From NCBI GenBank assembly GCA_045576355.1, contig JAZNGG010000026.1, positions 1 to 31,998 of the forward strand: DNA of 31,998 bases. Direction: 5' to 3'. Numbering within the stretch: the first letter of the stretch is position 1; each line of letters begins with the position of its first letter. A model generated the notes under the pieces. The model was not told the DNA's origin. It saw nothing but the letters and a program-made list of their open reading frames with translations, and ran no database searches. Origin of the DNA: Liminaster sp045576355 (GTDB taxonomy: Bacteria > Bacteroidota > Bacteroidia > Bacteroidales > UBA3663). Shown here in pieces: positions 17,193 to 26,984 of the stretch. A program made the translations under genes and the position numbers.

Positions 17193-19652
17193 TCAGAAAC
17201 TTTTTAGTGTTAATTCAGAAGAAGGCAAACCATCACTATTGACAAGGAGTTTAATATCTCCATCCTGATCCTTAAAGTTCTTCACAATAATCAAAGCCCA
17301 TCCATCAAATAATTTAGGACAATTTGAGCGAAAACTTTCCATATCATTAGGAGATCCATTACCGGCAGCAATAATTTCACCTACTCCTTTGCATACAAAT
17401 GAGATATGACGCTGATTATCAAAAACATGATTCCCTTCGCTATCAATTAATTCTACAAGAATATATGCCAAATCTTGATCAGCAGCATTCAAAACATCTT
17501 TATCCGCAGTTAATCGTAGAGCTGCTGGTGTTCCTGCTGTTTTTAAAACCACTTCAGAATTATTATAATCACCACCTATAGCTATTGCTTTCAATTCTCC
17601 AGGGGTATATGGAACATCAAAAGACGCTTTATATCGGCCATTTGTCTTATTTTCTCCGATCTCTATTCCATTAAGTAAGAGTTTAACTTTAGGCGCTCGT
17701 GTATAAACATTTACCTTAACATTCTGACCAATTAGTGAGTCTGGATATGTCCACGAAAGCTTTTCCTCTTCCCAGCCCCAGAAACTTACTCGGCTTTTAG
17801 AGCCATCAGTTGGAGGTGGAGTAACATTAACCGCCATAGTAATATCTCTCTGACGCCAAATGACATCTCTATAATAAGATTGTGGTTTTTTGACACCTAT
17901 TAAATCAATATCTCCACACCAACCATTAAACCATGGCCACTCCATAAAGAAATGAACATTTTCTTCTGCTTTAACTACTTGAGTATTGCCAATACCTGCT
18001 TCTCCCAAGTAATCCATAGCTGTCCATGAAAAATCTCCTATAACATAAGGTAATGTTTCAACCTTTTCCCAATAATCGGAGTACTCTCCTATTACACTTT
18101 CAGATCCATAAAAGACTTTTTCCGGATGTTTTTCATGCTCCTTATCATAATTATACCACATATAGTTTCCACCAATTACATCTTGATATGAAAAAGCGGT
18201 ATCGAGAGGCATTCTTGCAGTACGAGTCTTGTTCCATTCTCCATTGATTCCTGCTGTAATAACACGTGTCGAATCATAGACATAAATATCTTGGCGTAAT
18301 TGATTCGCAATCCTTTTCCCTCGAGATTGATTCCTTTCGCGGATTTCGTTTCCTATACTATACATGATAACAGAAGGATGGTTACGATCTCGTCTAATCA
18401 ATGTTTGTATATCGCGCTGAGACCATTCATTAAAATATAAATGATAATCCTGTTTGTTCTTTTTCAACTGCCAAGAATCGAATGCTTCATCGATCACGTA
18501 CATTCCCAAACTATCACATACATATAAAAAGTGCTCAGACATAGGATTATGAGATCCACGTAAAGCATTATATCCCTGCTGTTTCAAAAGTTTAACTTTT
18601 CGCTCTTCAGCAACGTCATAAGCAGCTGCTCCAAGAAGGCCATGATCATGATGCACACACCCTCCTTTAAGTAATGTGGGGACACCATTGACCAATAAAC
18701 CTCTATCTACAGTAAACTCTAATGTCCTTATCCCAAATGGTATGTTCAAACGATCTTGTACTTTCCCTTCGGCCCTTAATGAAATCTCAACCCTATATCG
18801 GGATGGTGTCTCAACTGACCAAAGCAAAGGTTGTTCCACAGTTATATCCTCAACGACATCCATATAACCATCAGTAGGAAGTGCCACCGCGACACTTTTT
18901 GTCATAAACGGCTCATTACAATTTGGTGCAAAGAGTCTCAAGTTAAGTTCACCATTAATATCTCTTTTATTCTTATTAAAACAACGAGCAGAGATTCTGA
19001 TACATGCGTTTCCTTCAGATATACTATCAGCTTTTACAAAAATATCCCATGGATCTAAATGTATAGGAGATGTCTTAACCAGCCAAACATGACGATAAAT
19101 ACCAGATCCTGCATACCAACGAGAATTCTTTCCTTCATTCACTACGCGAACAGCTACAACATTCTCAACTCCTGCAGGCTGACAATACTCTGTAATATCA
19201 AAACGGAAAGCACTATAACCATATACATTCTCACCAACTCTTTTCCCATTAATCCATACTTCACTCTGATTATAAGCACCCTCAAAATAAAGTTCAATTA
19301 ATTTTCCTTCGTCACTTTTATCTAATTTAAATCTCTTACGATACCAACCTTCTCCTCCAACAGTTTGCCCTGTAGCTGTTCCACCAACACTGGCGCGAGA
19401 AAATGGACCTATACTTTCGATCGAATCTACTTTATCTACGGGTTCTACACTCCAATCATGCGGCAAGTCTAACTTCCGCCATGATGAATCATCATAATCA
19501 GGAGATTCAGCTCCTACCAATGCACCTTTACAAAATAACCATCCCTGGTTAAAATTCTGACGACGTGGTGTCTCTTGGTTATGTGAACATGCTGTAAAAA
19601 GGATAGCAATATACACATAAAAAACGGCTCGTAAAATTCTATGTATCATCAT
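17193..19652 (-). CDS. Glycoside hydrolase family 2 lipoprotein (beta-galactosidase type)
   Basis: An 819-aa envelope-anchored glycosidase with lipobox FTAC (Cys22). Domain order: sugar-binding jelly roll with EGWYRKRF (101-108), an immunoglobulin-like domain (about 200-310), a TIM barrel (about 315-600) and C-terminal beta domains of the DUF4982 kind. The acid/base is Glu436 in YSIGNE and the nucleophile probably Glu518 in YGSES. These features fit GH2 beta-galactosidases from Bacteroidota polysaccharide loci, but GH2 also covers beta-glucuronidases and others, so the exact substrate is unknown. It follows the GH115 gene by 32 bp, in one operon. Two Met codons in a row begin the protein; either may be used. 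Confidence 0.88.
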   Translation of the reverse strand: MMIHRILRAVFYVYIAILFTACSHNQETPRRQNFNQGWLFCKGALVGAESPDYDDSSWRKLDLPHDWSVEPVDKVDSIESIGPFSRASVGGTATGQTVGGEGWYRKRFKLDKSDEGKLIELYFEGAYNQSEVWINGKRVGENVYGYSAFRFDITEYCQPAGVENVVAVRVVNEGKNSRWYAGSGIYRHVWLVKTSPIHLDPWDIFVKADSISEGNACIRISARCFNKNKRDINGELNLRLFAPNCNEPFMTKSVAVALPTDGYMDVVEDITVEQPLLWSVETPSRYRVEISLRAEGKVQDRLNIPFGIRTLEFTVDRGLLVNGVPTLLKGGCVHHDHGLLGAAAYDVAEERKVKLLKQQGYNALRGSHNPMSEHFLYVCDSLGMYVIDEAFDSWQLKKNKQDYHLYFNEWSQRDIQTLIRRDRNHPSVIMYSIGNEIRERNQSRGKRIANQLRQDIYVYDSTRVITAGINGEWNKTRTARMPLDTAFSYQDVIGGNYMWYNYDKEHEKHPEKVFYGSESVIGEYSDYWEKVETLPYVIGDFSWTAMDYLGEAGIGNTQVVKAEENVHFFMEWPWFNGWCGDIDLIGVKKPQSYYRDVIWRQRDITMAVNVTPPPTDGSKSRVSFWGWEEEKLSWTYPDSLIGQNVKVNVYTRAPKVKLLLNGIEIGENKTNGRYKASFDVPYTPGELKAIAIGGDYNNSEVVLKTAGTPAALRLTADKDVLNAADQDLAYILVELIDSEGNHVFDNQRHISFVCKGVGEIIAAGNGSPNDMESFRSNCPKLFDGWALIIVKNFKDQDGDIKLLVNSDGLPSSELTLKSF

Positions 19653-19684
19653 ATTAAAAGAATTATTAAATACATTACTTTAGA

Positions 19685-22078
19685 TTATGATTTTGGATTA
19701 ACAAAGACTCTTTGTAAATAAATAGTTTCATCAAGAGGTTTGATTTCTAAACGATGCCGCATACGGCTAAGCGGTATTTTAAATTTTACTTTGCGAACAG
19801 ATCTATTATATAAAACATTCAATTTCCACTCCTCTGAGCGACCCTGAGTCCGTATATCACAAATCTGCTTTTGTCCTCCATCCACACTAACTTCAAAACG
19901 CAAGCTCTTCTCATTAATAGGATGTACAGGTAAAACATGTATTTCGACTTCTACTTCTTGTTGAGAAGCATCAGAAGAGGGGATATCGCAAGAATAAGTC
20001 TCTCCTACCTCAATAGGGCTACCTATACATATATCAGATTTATAAAGTTCCCACCCTAACTGTTTGTTCTCAATAGGAGATTCGAAAACTTGCTCTTTCA
20101 CCGGATTAAAGACTGGCAAACGTCGAGGAGCAGCATCCATCATACCTTTCCATTTTCCATCTGCTAAAGAATTATATTGTGCAGTTAGTTGATTGATTAA
20201 TTCATCTGCCTTTTGAGCTTTTTCCCATCCCCAATTAGGAGAGTTCACCCCGATATTATGTCTTGATAATTGAGCGACAAGCATTTTTTGATTCTGATAT
20301 GCCATACAAGATATCGGATACTCTACTAACTGAAACCAAGCATCCATTTTTTCTGCGGATATTTGTGGTTTAATCTTATAAATTAGATCAGATAGCATTA
20401 AATGACAAGCTTGTAATCTATCTACTATCTCAGAAGTTGTTAATGGAAGATCAGATACTTGTTTCCATTTTGGGTCTTTCTCTTCTGTACGTGTACCACC
20501 TAAAAACTCCGGTTTTAAAGCGAATGAGAGATCATAATAGGTTTTTAATATAGGCAGAAGTTGTTGTCCATCAATACCCAACTGTTCTCCATACCATCCG
20601 ATTTTATGATTATCCAAAGCATCATCACTTCTAAAAGATTCAGCATTCCAAGCCATATCCATACTCAGCGAAGTCAGATACTCTCCCGGTTTGATATCAC
20701 CTACATTCATAACCCATACTTTGCGAATGCCGTGATCATACCCTTTAAGCAATTCTTCTTTGAGTAATTCCGGAGGAGTTGTGGCTAACCATAAATAATC
20801 ATGAGGTCTCCCCCAATAACTTAAATGATAATATATTCCATTGCCACCACTTCTTTGTTGTTCTAATTGTGTCGGTAAATGACGGATATACCCATAATTA
20901 TCATCACACCAAATAAGTGTGACATCCTCTGGCACTTGAAGTCCTGCCCGATAAGCATCTAAAACTTCCTTATACGGGACAAACTGCTGAGGAACTTTGG
21001 TTACATCCTTATTTACATATTTTTTCAAAATCTCACGTTGCTCTGAGATCACGCTTTCCAATGCTTCAGACTGCTCCTTAGCTCCTTTATAACCCGACAT
21101 AGCGCCATCGTGTGTTCCACGCATACCCAATGTATATATACAATCTGACGTTTGTGCTAAACGTTTCACACGACGAGTCCAATAATCTCTAACACCCTCC
21201 CGATTTGTTTTCCAATTATAGTCACCTTCCTTCTTCTTATCCCACTCGCCATTTATATTACACATCATCGGCTCACAATGAGATGTACTGATAATAATGC
21301 CATACTTTTCTGCTATCTGTTGATTTCCTTCTACACTATAAAAAGGCTTTGAACAAGAATGCATCGCCGGCCAAAATAGATTAGCTTTTAAGCGCAATAA
21401 TAGTTCAAAAATTCGATCATGAGTATATGGGCCGATTTCCCCTTTAATAGGGGTTGCGTCTCCTCCATTAGCAGCACGCATACTAGGCTCATAATTTTTA
21501 CTGGCCCACGGCATCAATCCCCAATCTTCATCATTGATAAAAATTCCTCGATAAGCTACACTTGGAGATTCTGCTAATTCATAATCGGCAGATAATACAA
21601 AAGAATCACGTTGTATGGGTTCAACATCTGCCCACCATTTCCACGGAGAAACACCCATCATTCGGCTTAATGTCATAAGACCATAAGCTGTACCTCGCTT
21701 ATCACTACCAATAATTGCTAATTTAGCTCGTTTCTCATCTTGTATTACTTTAATAACAAATCCCTCATGTTGTGAAGAAAGCCATTTTGTATCAATCCCA
21801 TGTTTGTTGGCCCAAGACCTGATAGAAGAAGATGATGAGAGAGTAGCTACGACAATATCAGCCTTGCTTCGAGATGCCTTTTTCAATGACAAAGAGAAGA
21901 GGTCTGCATAATCCTCTGAAAACAAGTTTAAAGCAGTTTTAACAACCTCAGCTTCTTTATTATCACTCCAAATAGTGGCTGTTGTTTCAGATGTCAACCT
22001 AAAATCCTTATCTTGTGCATAGCATAATGGATATACTAATGCTGTAATACCAATAAGGAAGAAACTTTTAAAATTCAT
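19685..22078 (-). CDS. Glycoside hydrolase family 115 (alpha-glucuronidase)
   Basis: A 797-aa secreted enzyme with a type I signal peptide (cleavage likely after CYA, residue 21). GH115 enzymes remove alpha-1,2-linked (4-O-methyl-)glucuronic acid from xylan; some act on arabinogalactan side chains. Typical motifs are YRGIFINDEDWGL (176-188), the catalytic-barrel segments RLKANLFWPAMH (229-240) and YKEVLDAY (369-376, Glu371 a candidate catalytic acid), and IWCDDNYGYIRHLP (389-402). The C-terminal beta domain is complete. It is the first gene of a GH115-GH2 pair; no SusC/SusD, regulator or other polysaccharide-locus genes flank it. A TATCTTTG promoter box lies 65 bp upstream. Confidence 0.9.
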   Translation of the reverse strand: MNFKSFFLIGITALVYPLCYAQDKDFRLTSETTATIWSDNKEAEVVKTALNLFSEDYADLFSLSLKKASRSKADIVVATLSSSSSIRSWANKHGIDTKWLSSQHEGFVIKVIQDEKRAKLAIIGSDKRGTAYGLMTLSRMMGVSPWKWWADVEPIQRDSFVLSADYELAESPSVAYRGIFINDEDWGLMPWASKNYEPSMRAANGGDATPIKGEIGPYTHDRIFELLLRLKANLFWPAMHSCSKPFYSVEGNQQIAEKYGIIISTSHCEPMMCNINGEWDKKKEGDYNWKTNREGVRDYWTRRVKRLAQTSDCIYTLGMRGTHDGAMSGYKGAKEQSEALESVISEQREILKKYVNKDVTKVPQQFVPYKEVLDAYRAGLQVPEDVTLIWCDDNYGYIRHLPTQLEQQRSGGNGIYYHLSYWGRPHDYLWLATTPPELLKEELLKGYDHGIRKVWVMNVGDIKPGEYLTSLSMDMAWNAESFRSDDALDNHKIGWYGEQLGIDGQQLLPILKTYYDLSFALKPEFLGGTRTEEKDPKWKQVSDLPLTTSEIVDRLQACHLMLSDLIYKIKPQISAEKMDAWFQLVEYPISCMAYQNQKMLVAQLSRHNIGVNSPNWGWEKAQKADELINQLTAQYNSLADGKWKGMMDAAPRRLPVFNPVKEQVFESPIENKQLGWELYKSDICIGSPIEVGETYSCDIPSSDASQQEVEVEIHVLPVHPINEKSLRFEVSVDGGQKQICDIRTQGRSEEWKLNVLYNRSVRKVKFKIPLSRMRHRLEIKPLDETIYLQRVFVNPKS

Positions 22079-22143
22079 GGAATAAAAGGATAAATAAAAA
22101 GGATAAATAAAAATTACATATACAAAATAATAGTATTTCGATA

Positions 22144-22174
22144 CAAAGATAATTCATTTTTTTTTATTGTCAAT
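22144..22174 (-). promoter_or_regulatory. Predicted promoter of the GH115-GH2 operon
   Basis: The minus strand carries ATTG (22174-22171), a 19-bp spacer, and TATCTTTG (22151-22144). The -7 box is a perfect TAnnTTTG; the -33 element matches three of four bases. The predicted leader is about 60 nt. Confidence 0.6.
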
Positions 22175-22246
22175 ATTAGAATAATAAAACTATCTGATAA
22201 GAGAGTAATTTTATCCAAAAGAAATCGTATTTATTAAAAAATAAAC

Positions 22247-22254
22247 TATATTTG
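22247..22254 (+). promoter_or_regulatory. Predicted -7 box of the 5'-nucleotidase operon
   Basis: TATATTTG matches TAnnTTTG exactly. It lies 42 bp before the ATG at 22297 and overlaps the upstream part of the open frame, which shows that the longer reading frame from 22252 cannot be the real start. No TTTG at the -33 position. Confidence 0.55.
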
Positions 22255-22296
22255 CAAACAATAATTCTGAGTAAAATTTTTAACGAATATAAAACA

Positions 22297-23847
22297 ATGA
22301 AAAAATTATTTATTTATTTCAGCCTTATGCTGATGCTCTTATGGACAAGTTGCAAAGAGCAAGCTCCCAGACTTTTTATAGTTCATACTAATGATACACA
22401 TAGCCAAGTCGATCCGGCACCAGATAACGACCCCTACACTCCTGGGGAAGGGGGAGTTGAACAGCGCGCTGCCATCATTGATGCTATGCGTGCCCAGTAT
22501 CCCGAGTTATTGTATTTAGACGCGGGAGACATGGTACAAGGTTCTCCTTATTTTAATGTATTTAAGGGAGAAATGGAAATGCGCGTTATGAATACGATGC
22601 AATTAAATGCTGCGACTTTCGGCAATCATGAATTTGACAATGGTATAGATTTTTTAATCAATATGTTGCAACAAGCCTCTTTCCCGATGCTCTCTTGCAA
22701 CCTTGATTGTCGTAATACCCCTTTGGCTTCATATGTTAAAGAGTATATAGTTTTTAAACATCAGGGGGTAAAAATTGGTATAACAGGCATTACATGCAAT
22801 CCTGATGGTTTGGTTTCATCACAAAACATAAAAGGTATCATCTATAGCGAACCCGTAGAAAGTGTCAATCGAGTAACGAAAATCTTAAAAGAACAAGGGT
22901 GTGACCTTATCATATTGCTCAGTCACGGAGGATACGAAAACTCTGATGAAAGAGGAGATCGACTCATCGCTACCAACTCTCATCATTTAGACCTTATCAT
23001 CGGCGGACATACTCACACAAACTTGGAGCATGGTTATACGGCATTCAATTTAGATGGACGTCCCGTCATGATTACACAGACAGGAGGAAGATGCTCCCCT
23101 ATTGGTTCAATTGAAATTGAGATGATGGAAGATACTATCCAAGGAAGTAAAGCTCAATGGATGGTAAAAAGCATTATTTGCAACAAACTTCATCCCGACT
23201 CGATGAATCTCGAAGGATTTGGAAATCAAGTAAAAGAACTTGTAGCGCCCTATCGAGCACAACTCGAATCCAAGATGCAAAAAGTATTAGGCTATGCACC
23301 GATAACGATGACTAAAGGAAAGCCGCAAAGCCTTTTAGGCAACTTTACAGCTGATGCCCTAAGAGTAATGGGACAACAAGTTGGAGGAAAGCCGGTTGAT
23401 ATCGGAATTATGAATAATGGAGGTCTCAGAGCCGATATCACTCGTGGAGATGTTACTCTCAACGATCTATATAGAGTATATCCATTTGAGAATACTCTTA
23501 CTCTGATAGATTTGAAAGGAGAACTCTTGCAACAGCAAATAGAAAGTTTGGCAGGTAGAGGTCTTGAAGCTCTCTCGGGAGTTGAAGTGACTTTAAAAAC
23601 CATCAATAACAAAACCATTGCCAAAAAAATATTTGTTAATGGTAAACCCATCAACCCATCGCAAACCTATCGAGTTGCTTCCATCAATTATTTGGCAGAA
23701 GGCAATGGTGGTATGACCGCTTTATCCCAAGGAGATATTCATGATACGGGAATATTATTACGAGACATAATGATCGAATATGTTTCTCAACTTACAGCCC
23801 AAGGCCAAGAAGTTAAGTCTCAATTAGACAATCGTGTGAAACAATAA
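22297..23847 (+). CDS. UshA/5'-nucleotidase-type metallophosphatase lipoprotein
   Basis: A 516-aa two-domain phosphatase. The lipobox WTSC (Cys19) anchors it in the envelope. The dimetal site is readable: HTNDTH (30-35), DAGD (75-78), GNHEFDNG (109-116), LSHGG and GGHTHT. The C-terminal 5'-nucleotidase domain contains the NNGGLRADI motif and a substrate-stacking region. The family hydrolyses nucleoside 5'-phosphates, UDP-sugars or 2',3'-cyclic nucleotides; the substrate cannot be told from sequence. I chose ATG at 22297 because the signal peptide begins there and a promoter box lies just upstream. It is the first of three tightly spaced genes (gaps of 30 and 5 bp). Confidence 0.9.
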   Translation: MKKLFIYFSLMLMLLWTSCKEQAPRLFIVHTNDTHSQVDPAPDNDPYTPGEGGVEQRAAIIDAMRAQYPELLYLDAGDMVQGSPYFNVFKGEMEMRVMNTMQLNAATFGNHEFDNGIDFLINMLQQASFPMLSCNLDCRNTPLASYVKEYIVFKHQGVKIGITGITCNPDGLVSSQNIKGIIYSEPVESVNRVTKILKEQGCDLIILLSHGGYENSDERGDRLIATNSHHLDLIIGGHTHTNLEHGYTAFNLDGRPVMITQTGGRCSPIGSIEIEMMEDTIQGSKAQWMVKSIICNKLHPDSMNLEGFGNQVKELVAPYRAQLESKMQKVLGYAPITMTKGKPQSLLGNFTADALRVMGQQVGGKPVDIGIMNNGGLRADITRGDVTLNDLYRVYPFENTLTLIDLKGELLQQQIESLAGRGLEALSGVEVTLKTINNKTIAKKIFVNGKPINPSQTYRVASINYLAEGNGGMTALSQGDIHDTGILLRDIMIEYVSQLTAQGQEVKSQLDNRVKQ

Positions 23848-23877
23848 TCTGTTTTTTATTTTAGTATTCCTCACATA

Positions 23878-26800
23878 ATGACCTTTCGCAAAGTAGTATT
23901 ATTTTTAGTAGCTATACTATGTGTATCCGGTTGGCAATATCATTTAAATCAACTTAATGCCAATAACTCCCATAAAGTTGAGCCAACTATTACTCTTCAA
24001 AACGATAGCACCCGGGTTAGCATGGAGCATTGGGTTGACTCCATAATGCAAATCTTGTCTCCAGAAGAGCGACTTGGTCAACTGATTATACCTATAGTAA
24101 ATACAAATAATACTACAGCTCAAAAAAACACTATACGTCGTTATCTTACCCAATTTCACGTAGGTGGATTATTATTCACGCAAGGTAAATTAAGAGCCCA
24201 AGCACACCTGACCAACTATGCACAGCAACATAGCAAAGTCCCCTTATGGGTCACCCTGGATGGAGAATGGGGGCTAAACATGAGACTAAAAGATGCACCT
24301 CGCTTTCCCCGAAATATGTCTTTAGGATGTATCAATGACACGATAAAGACCTCTGATGGCAATTCGTTTAGAGACTCCTTACTTTATGCATACGGGAGAG
24401 AAATAGCGCGCGAATGTAGTGTTATGAACATACAAATAAACTTCGCACCTGTTTTAGACATCAATAGCAATCCTAACAATCCGGTCATCGGAACACGTTC
24501 ATTCGGAGAAACACCTCATCAAATCTCTTCATGTGTCATCCCCTATGCCAGAGGATTGGAGGCAGGTGGAGTTATCGCTGTAGGAAAACATTTTCCCGGA
24601 CACGGAGATACAGATAAAGACTCTCATAAAGAATTGCCACTCCTATCTCACGACACCGAACGGCTCAAAAATTTTGAAATCGAACCCTTCAGACAATTCA
24701 TCGAGAAAGGATTGGGTGGCATGATGGTAGCACATCTTTATATTCCGGCTTTAGACAATACTCCACAACTCCCCTCCTCTTTGTCTCGACCGATCATCAG
24801 CGGTCTTTTGCAAGACACTTTAGGTTTCTGCGGATTGACATTTACCGATGGACTGGCCATGCAGGGAGTGTGTGATGTCTCTGATTTAGGGACTAAAGCG
24901 TTACTGGCCGGTGTAGATGTATTGTTAGACCCTGTCCCCATTGAGAAACAATGGAAATCGTTAATACATGATTTGCAAAGCGGAAAATTACCTCAAACAT
25001 TGATTGACGAAAAATGTCGTAAAGTTCTGCGATACAAATATATGACCGGGTTATCACGATTGACACCGATTGATATTAAAGACTTAGAGCAAAAGATCTC
25101 CTCCCCGCAGGCAAAACAATTGGCCAAAGAACTCTATGACGCATCTATTGTGGTTGCCAAAAATGATACGTCCGTTCATGGGAATTCCCCTAAGTTACCT
25201 TTCGTAAAATTAGACAAAACACCTTTCGTACTAATTAACATTGGTCAAAATGCCATCAATACCTTCTCTCGCAAGGTGGCCTCTTATGCACCTGTAGAGC
25301 GTTATTCTACTTCTATGCATTCATCAAGTGCAGAACTCAATGCCCTTGCATCCAAAGCTGCTGCCACCAATCGACTGATAATAGCTATTTATGATGCCAA
25401 ACCCTCCAGCCTGTCACAGACAAAGCAACTATGCAAAGCTGCCGGATCAGACTACACACTTTGCTTTTTCACCAATGATTATAACTTATTAAAATATAAA
25501 GAAGAGATCAACAACGCATCGGCAGTAGTATTGGCTCATGAGGATTGCGTCGATTCAAACAAAGCAGCAGCCGAAGCGCTCTTTGGAGGTATTTCCGTCT
25601 CGGGCAAGTTATGCATCACCTTGCCGGAACTATTTTCAGCCGGAACGGGTCATTCTTATCCCCGCATCAGACTCAGCGATGCCGTGCCCGAGAAAGTCGG
25701 CATGAACACACAAACCCTGGAACGCATTGACTCAGTGGTTTACGAGGCTCTGTCAGAAAAGGCATTTCCGGGATGTCAGGTTTTAGTAGCCCGCAACGGG
25801 TATGTCATATATCATAAAGCCTTTGGCCACCATGATTATTCACATCGGCAAAAAGTCTCTGAGGAATCTATTTACGACCTTGCTTCCGTCAGTAAAGCAG
25901 CAGCCACAGTCCCGGCATTAATGATGGCCTATGACGATAAAAACCTCCGCTTAAGCGATAAGATCAGCGCCTACCTCTCTCCTCTTAAAGGGACTGACAA
26001 ATCTTCTCTGACGATCCGCGAGGCATTGTTTCACGAGACCGGTATGAGAGACAGCTATCCTTTCTACCAGATAGCCATAGACTCGGCCAGCATAGCCGGA
26101 TCTCGTCTTTATAGCCTTAGACCCGATGCCGTTTTCAGCCTCCGGCAAGACCAAAAACTATGGTTTAACAAAAACTTTAGTTATGATCCGCTTTTCGTAT
26201 GCCATGAACCTGATTCGGTCCATACAATACAAGTAGCCGACCATTTTTTTCTCCACTCCTCATTTCCTGACAGCATACTGAAGACAATCATCGACCTTCC
26301 ACTTAAACGCAGAGGTAAATATCGTTACTCCTGTCTCAATTTCTGTCTCCTCAGGAGACTCATTGAACGGGTAACTCGTCAATCCCTTGATGTATATTTG
26401 AGTGACAGACTTTTCAGCCCATTAGGAGCGTCCTCCTTATGCTATAATCCCTTACGCTCACTTCCTTCCTATTACCATCCTCTGATTGTCCCTACCGAAC
26501 ATGATGCTGCCATCCGTAAACAACTGCTCCATGGATATGTACATGACGAAATAGCGGCATTTAGCGGAGGTGTAGAGGGCAATGCAGGTCTCTTTGGTTC
26601 GGCACAAGACTTGGTGAAAGTTTTACAAGTGATGTTAGACGAAGGGACTTATTCTGGTCAACGATACATCAGTCGGCAGACCTGCAGACTATTTACCGGA
26701 ACAAAATCTTCTCGCTCCCGACGAGGCCTGGGCTTTGATAAGCCGGACATTAAGGACCCCGAAAAAAGCCCTACCACCCGAGAGTGTCCTCAAAGCGTAT

Positions 26801-26979
26801 ATGGTCATACCGGTTATACGGGGACTTGCTTTTGGATAGATCCGGACAATCAACTAATCTACATTTTTCTTTCTAACAGAGTACACCCGCATCGGTGGAA
26901 TAAAGTACTCATGGAGAAAAACTACCGTACAGAGATACAAAGCATTATCTATCAAGCTATCAAAAATAACAAATCATAA
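23878..26979 (+). CDS. NagZ-type GH3 fused to a beta-lactamase-fold serine hydrolase
   Basis: A 1033-aa protein with an N-terminal hydrophobic export segment. Residues about 50-590 form a GH3 enzyme: KHFPGHGDTDKDSH (237-250) holds the Asp248/His250 dyad specific to the NagZ branch, and Asp324 in FTDGLAMQG is the nucleophile. Residues about 605-1030 are a penicillin-binding/class C beta-lactamase fold with Ser670-V-S-Lys673 and His977-Thr-Gly. The expected Tyr-x-Asn/Asp motif reads Tyr817-Ser-Cys819. In Bacillus subtilis NagZ and AmiE are separate neighbours that strip GlcNAc and then the peptide from muropeptides; this chain likely combines both steps in the periplasm. Fusions of this design are known in Bacteroidota. 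A role as an esterase or degraded peptidase is the alternative for the C-terminal half. Confidence 0.88.
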   Translation: MTFRKVVLFLVAILCVSGWQYHLNQLNANNSHKVEPTITLQNDSTRVSMEHWVDSIMQILSPEERLGQLIIPIVNTNNTTAQKNTIRRYLTQFHVGGLLFTQGKLRAQAHLTNYAQQHSKVPLWVTLDGEWGLNMRLKDAPRFPRNMSLGCINDTIKTSDGNSFRDSLLYAYGREIARECSVMNIQINFAPVLDINSNPNNPVIGTRSFGETPHQISSCVIPYARGLEAGGVIAVGKHFPGHGDTDKDSHKELPLLSHDTERLKNFEIEPFRQFIEKGLGGMMVAHLYIPALDNTPQLPSSLSRPIISGLLQDTLGFCGLTFTDGLAMQGVCDVSDLGTKALLAGVDVLLDPVPIEKQWKSLIHDLQSGKLPQTLIDEKCRKVLRYKYMTGLSRLTPIDIKDLEQKISSPQAKQLAKELYDASIVVAKNDTSVHGNSPKLPFVKLDKTPFVLINIGQNAINTFSRKVASYAPVERYSTSMHSSSAELNALASKAAATNRLIIAIYDAKPSSLSQTKQLCKAAGSDYTLCFFTNDYNLLKYKEEINNASAVVLAHEDCVDSNKAAAEALFGGISVSGKLCITLPELFSAGTGHSYPRIRLSDAVPEKVGMNTQTLERIDSVVYEALSEKAFPGCQVLVARNGYVIYHKAFGHHDYSHRQKVSEESIYDLASVSKAAATVPALMMAYDDKNLRLSDKISAYLSPLKGTDKSSLTIREALFHETGMRDSYPFYQIAIDSASIAGSRLYSLRPDAVFSLRQDQKLWFNKNFSYDPLFVCHEPDSVHTIQVADHFFLHSSFPDSILKTIIDLPLKRRGKYRYSCLNFCLLRRLIERVTRQSLDVYLSDRLFSPLGASSLCYNPLRSLPSYYHPLIVPTEHDAAIRKQLLHGYVHDEIAAFSGGVEGNAGLFGSAQDLVKVLQVMLDEGTYSGQRYISRQTCRLFTGTKSSRSRRGLGFDKPDIKDPEKSPTTRECPQSVYGHTGYTGTCFWIDPDNQLIYIFLSNRVHPHRWNKVLMEKNYRTEIQSIIYQAIKNNKS

Positions 26980-26984
26980 CAACT

